Shown here one piece after another: positions 62,503 to 64,000 of a stretch of DNA of 64,000 bases (positions are counted from its first letter, which is position 1; every line of letters starts with the position of its first letter). The notes under the pieces were generated by a model. The model was not told the origin of the DNA and made no database searches. It saw only the letters and a program-made list of their open reading frames with translations. This stretch comes from an uncultured Rhodobacterales bacterium (GTDB taxonomy: Bacteria > Pseudomonadota > Alphaproteobacteria > Rhodobacterales > Rhodobacteraceae), in contig CAIQOV010000021.1 in the NCBI GenBank assembly GCA_903873585.1, positions 62,001-126,000 on the forward strand. Reading direction: 5' to 3'. A program made the translations under genes and the position numbers.

Positions 62503-63623
62503 CACGCTCTCCCGTAAATCTCTGCAATGGTTTCCTCGCCGATGGCAAAGGAGGTGCTGGCCCCGGTGCCGCTGGTGACGATCACCAAGCGGGTTTGATC
62601 GTCAATCGTCTCGCGCATCATGGTTTCAGGGCCAGAGGCGTAGGTACCATTCCAACGCTCGGTAATCTGCGCGCCGGGGACGTTGAGCACTTGGTGCAAT
62701 TCGTCCATGATCAGATCGTCGACCTCGGCCCGTTGGAAGGGCGAGGGCGACCAATCGTAATGATGACTGTCGCCCACGATCAACCCACCATCTGACCCCT
62801 GCACGACGATCAAATGAATACCTTCCGCCAAGGTGCGCGGCTGTTCGGCGCGCAGGCGGGCTTTGATCGGTTCAGATTCGGGCAGTTCGGCATAGCCCAA
62901 ATAGCGCACCAGACTTTGGTCTGACATGATGGAACCGGGCAGCTTGATCGGCTTTGCAGGCATCACCTTCATCATATGCAAGCGGCAGCGGGTGATCTGG
63001 TGGCGGGCGATCACTTGCGGGTACAGGGTCAGCATATCATCACCGGGGCAGACCACGACCTGTGTCGCCTCGATCACGCCTGAAGTTGTCAGCACCCGCC
63101 CCTTTTGCACCTCTTTCACCAAAGTCTTGCGAAAAAAGGTCACGCCAAGGCTTTCGATCCAAGCGGCCAGTTTCGGAATGGCAAAGCGGCTTTCCACACG
63201 GCGTTCATGGCTTGACCATAAAGCGCCCTGAATGGGCTTGCCCGACAAAACCGCACCGTGTTGGGCCACGGTTTGCGCAGCCGTCAACACATGGCACCCT
63301 TGCCCCATTTCAGTGCGCGCAAAGGCTTCCAGACAGTCCATCGCCTCGGGCCGCTGGGCCACGACCAGCAAGCCCTGATGTTCCACGGGAATGCCCGCCT
63401 TGGGGGCAACCTCTTCCCACACATCACGAGAGCGCATTGCACGGCGGTAGCAATCGCCCTGCTGCTGGCCCGTCACCGTGACAAAGCCAAAATTGCGGAC
63501 CGAGGCGCCAACCGCCTCGGTCTCACGGTCTATCACCACGACCTTTAGGCCCCTGCGGGACGCGGCAAGGGCATGGCCCAGCCCCAGTATCCCCGCCCCC
63601 ACAATGGCCAGATCGTAGCGCAT
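62502..63623 (-). CDS. FAD-dependent amine oxidoreductase of the phosphonate-associated type
   Basis: 373 residues, DAO/glycine-oxidase fold. FAD site YDLAIVGAGILGLGHALAASRRG, then VIDRETEAVGASVRNFGFVTVTGQ and a C-terminal TSGTGASTSFAIGEETI. This resembles the TIGR03364-type (HpnW) family that accompanies phnX and is proposed to oxidise aminoethylphosphonate derivatives such as N-methyl-AEP. It begins 1 bp after xsc and overlaps phnX by 1 base. Other amine or aminosulfonate substrates cannot be excluded. Confidence 0.85.
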   Translation of the reverse strand: MRYDLAIVGAGILGLGHALAASRRGLKVVVIDRETEAVGASVRNFGFVTVTGQQQGDCYRRAMRSRDVWEEVAPKAGIPVEHQGLLVVAQRPEAMDCLEAFARTEMGQGCHVLTAAQTVAQHGAVLSGKPIQGALWSSHERRVESRFAIPKLAAWIESLGVTFFRKTLVKEVQKGRVLTTSGVIEATQVVVCPGDDMLTLYPQVIARHQITRCRLHMMKVMPAKPIKLPGSIMSDQSLVRYLGYAELPESEPIKARLRAEQPRTLAEGIHLIVVQGSDGGLIVGDSHHYDWSPSPFQRAEVDDLIMDELHQVLNVPGAQITERWNGTYASGPETMMRETIDDQTRLVIVTSGTGASTSFAIGEETIAEIYGRA

Positions 63624-63624
63624 C

Positions 63625-64000
63625 TTACACCAACTGCGGGCGCATATCGGCGGCAGAGATACCGGCGACTTCGACAGGTTTTTTCATGGCGTCACGGCGG
63701 AAGGGTTCGCCAAGCTCTTGGTTGATCATCGCCTCGATCAAGGTGGTCTTGCCATGGTTCATCTGATCGTCAATCGCCTTGTGCAGGGCGGCGGTCAGCT
63801 CTTCTTGGGTGCGGGCCACAACACCTTGCAAGCCGCAGGCCTTGGCGATGCCCGCGTAAGAGACGCCTTCGTCCAGCTCTGTGCCCACGAAGTTGTCATC
63901 ATACCACAGGGTCGAGTTGCGCTTTTCAGCGCCCCATTGGTAGTTGCGAAAAACCACTTGGGTGACAGCAGGCCATTCGCCCCGGCCAATCGCCGTCAGT
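63625..64000 (-). CDS. xsc: Sulfoacetaldehyde acetyltransferase, C-terminal end (cut by window)
   Basis: The last 124 residues of a thiamine-diphosphate enzyme. The frame is open to the window edge, so the start lies outside. AIGRGEWPAVTQVVFRNYQWGAEKRN, LWYDDNFVGTELDEG, and ELGEPFRRDAMKKPVEV match the C-terminus of Xsc, which converts sulfoacetaldehyde and phosphate to acetyl phosphate and sulfite. Related acetolactate synthases lack the QWGAEKRN/PFRRDAMKKP region. Downstream genes on the same strand use the products: acetate kinase, TauE and SoeABC. Confidence 0.9.
   Translation of the reverse strand, partial: LTAIGRGEWPAVTQVVFRNYQWGAEKRNSTLWYDDNFVGTELDEGVSYAGIAKACGLQGVVARTQEELTAALHKAIDDQMNHGKTTLIEAMINQELGEPFRRDAMKKPVEVAGISAADMRPQLV

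Overview
The window is a 64 kb piece of an alphaproteobacterial chromosome, most likely from Rhodobacteraceae (Rhodobacter/Roseobacter group). The evidence is the glyS-ppdK and hisB-H-A-F-E arrangements, a two-piece permuted tmRNA gene, an alphaproteobacterial SspB, a fumC-DUF4169-RHH block, a phr-cfa-trgB operon with a promoter resembling the ChrR/RpoE singlet-oxygen sigma factor site, and a SoeABC/Xsc sulfonate block. Coding density is high, ATGA or TGATG gene overlaps are frequent, and I see no insertion sequence, phage, CRISPR array or tRNA. Gene assignments are read from sequence motifs; no database search was run.

Layout. 1-9.2 kb: end of glyS, a PPDK-like PEP enzyme, a SleB cell-wall hydrolase, then folB, folP and glmM. 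9.2-15.5 kb: histidine genes hisB, H, A, F and E (split by a DUF2147 gene on the other strand), the GTPase ychF, trpA and a MEKHLA protein. 15.5-20.9 kb: L-lactate dehydrogenase, an alpha/beta hydrolase, an MFS transporter, a class III aminotransferase and a GntR regulator. 21-33.3 kb: a carbohydrate island. One arm (minus strand) carries a GtsABCD-like sugar ABC importer, a family 2 beta-mannosidase, a TIM-barrel epimerase and a Gfo/Idh/MocA dehydrogenase. The other arm carries a LacI regulator and a second epimerase/dehydrogenase pair. A perfect 14-bp palindrome with a central CG lies between the arms and is the likely LacI operator.

33.4-37.2 kb: a phr-cfa-trgB stress operon behind a TGATCT-N18-TAAGCC promoter. 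37.3-44.6 kb: a cysteine-desulfurase-like protein, a lone PotD-type binding protein, the permuted ssrA (tag ANDNRAPAYALAA), chrA, sspB, a phospholipid methyltransferase, fumC and two small genes. 44.6-53 kb: rne with a long leader, a TusA-like gene, ccdA, dctBD (DctD lacks the GAFTGA loop) and purQ. 53-64 kb, all minus strand: copA, soeCBA, ackA, tauE, phnX, a phosphonate-type FAD oxidoreductase and the 3' end of xsc.

The most interesting unit is the right end. Xsc (sulfoacetaldehyde to acetyl phosphate plus sulfite), a phosphonate-associated FAD oxidoreductase, phosphonoacetaldehyde hydrolase, TauE sulfite exporter and acetate kinase are packed with 0-1 bp gaps or 1-4 bp overlaps. They are followed by a cytoplasmic sulfite dehydrogenase. 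This looks like one transcription unit handling both C2-sulfonates and C2-phosphonates. A family of GC-rich hairpin elements ending in a conserved GATATTTG..CA..TATGAAAG tail is scattered through intergenic gaps, and in one place its hairpin part is triplicated in tandem.
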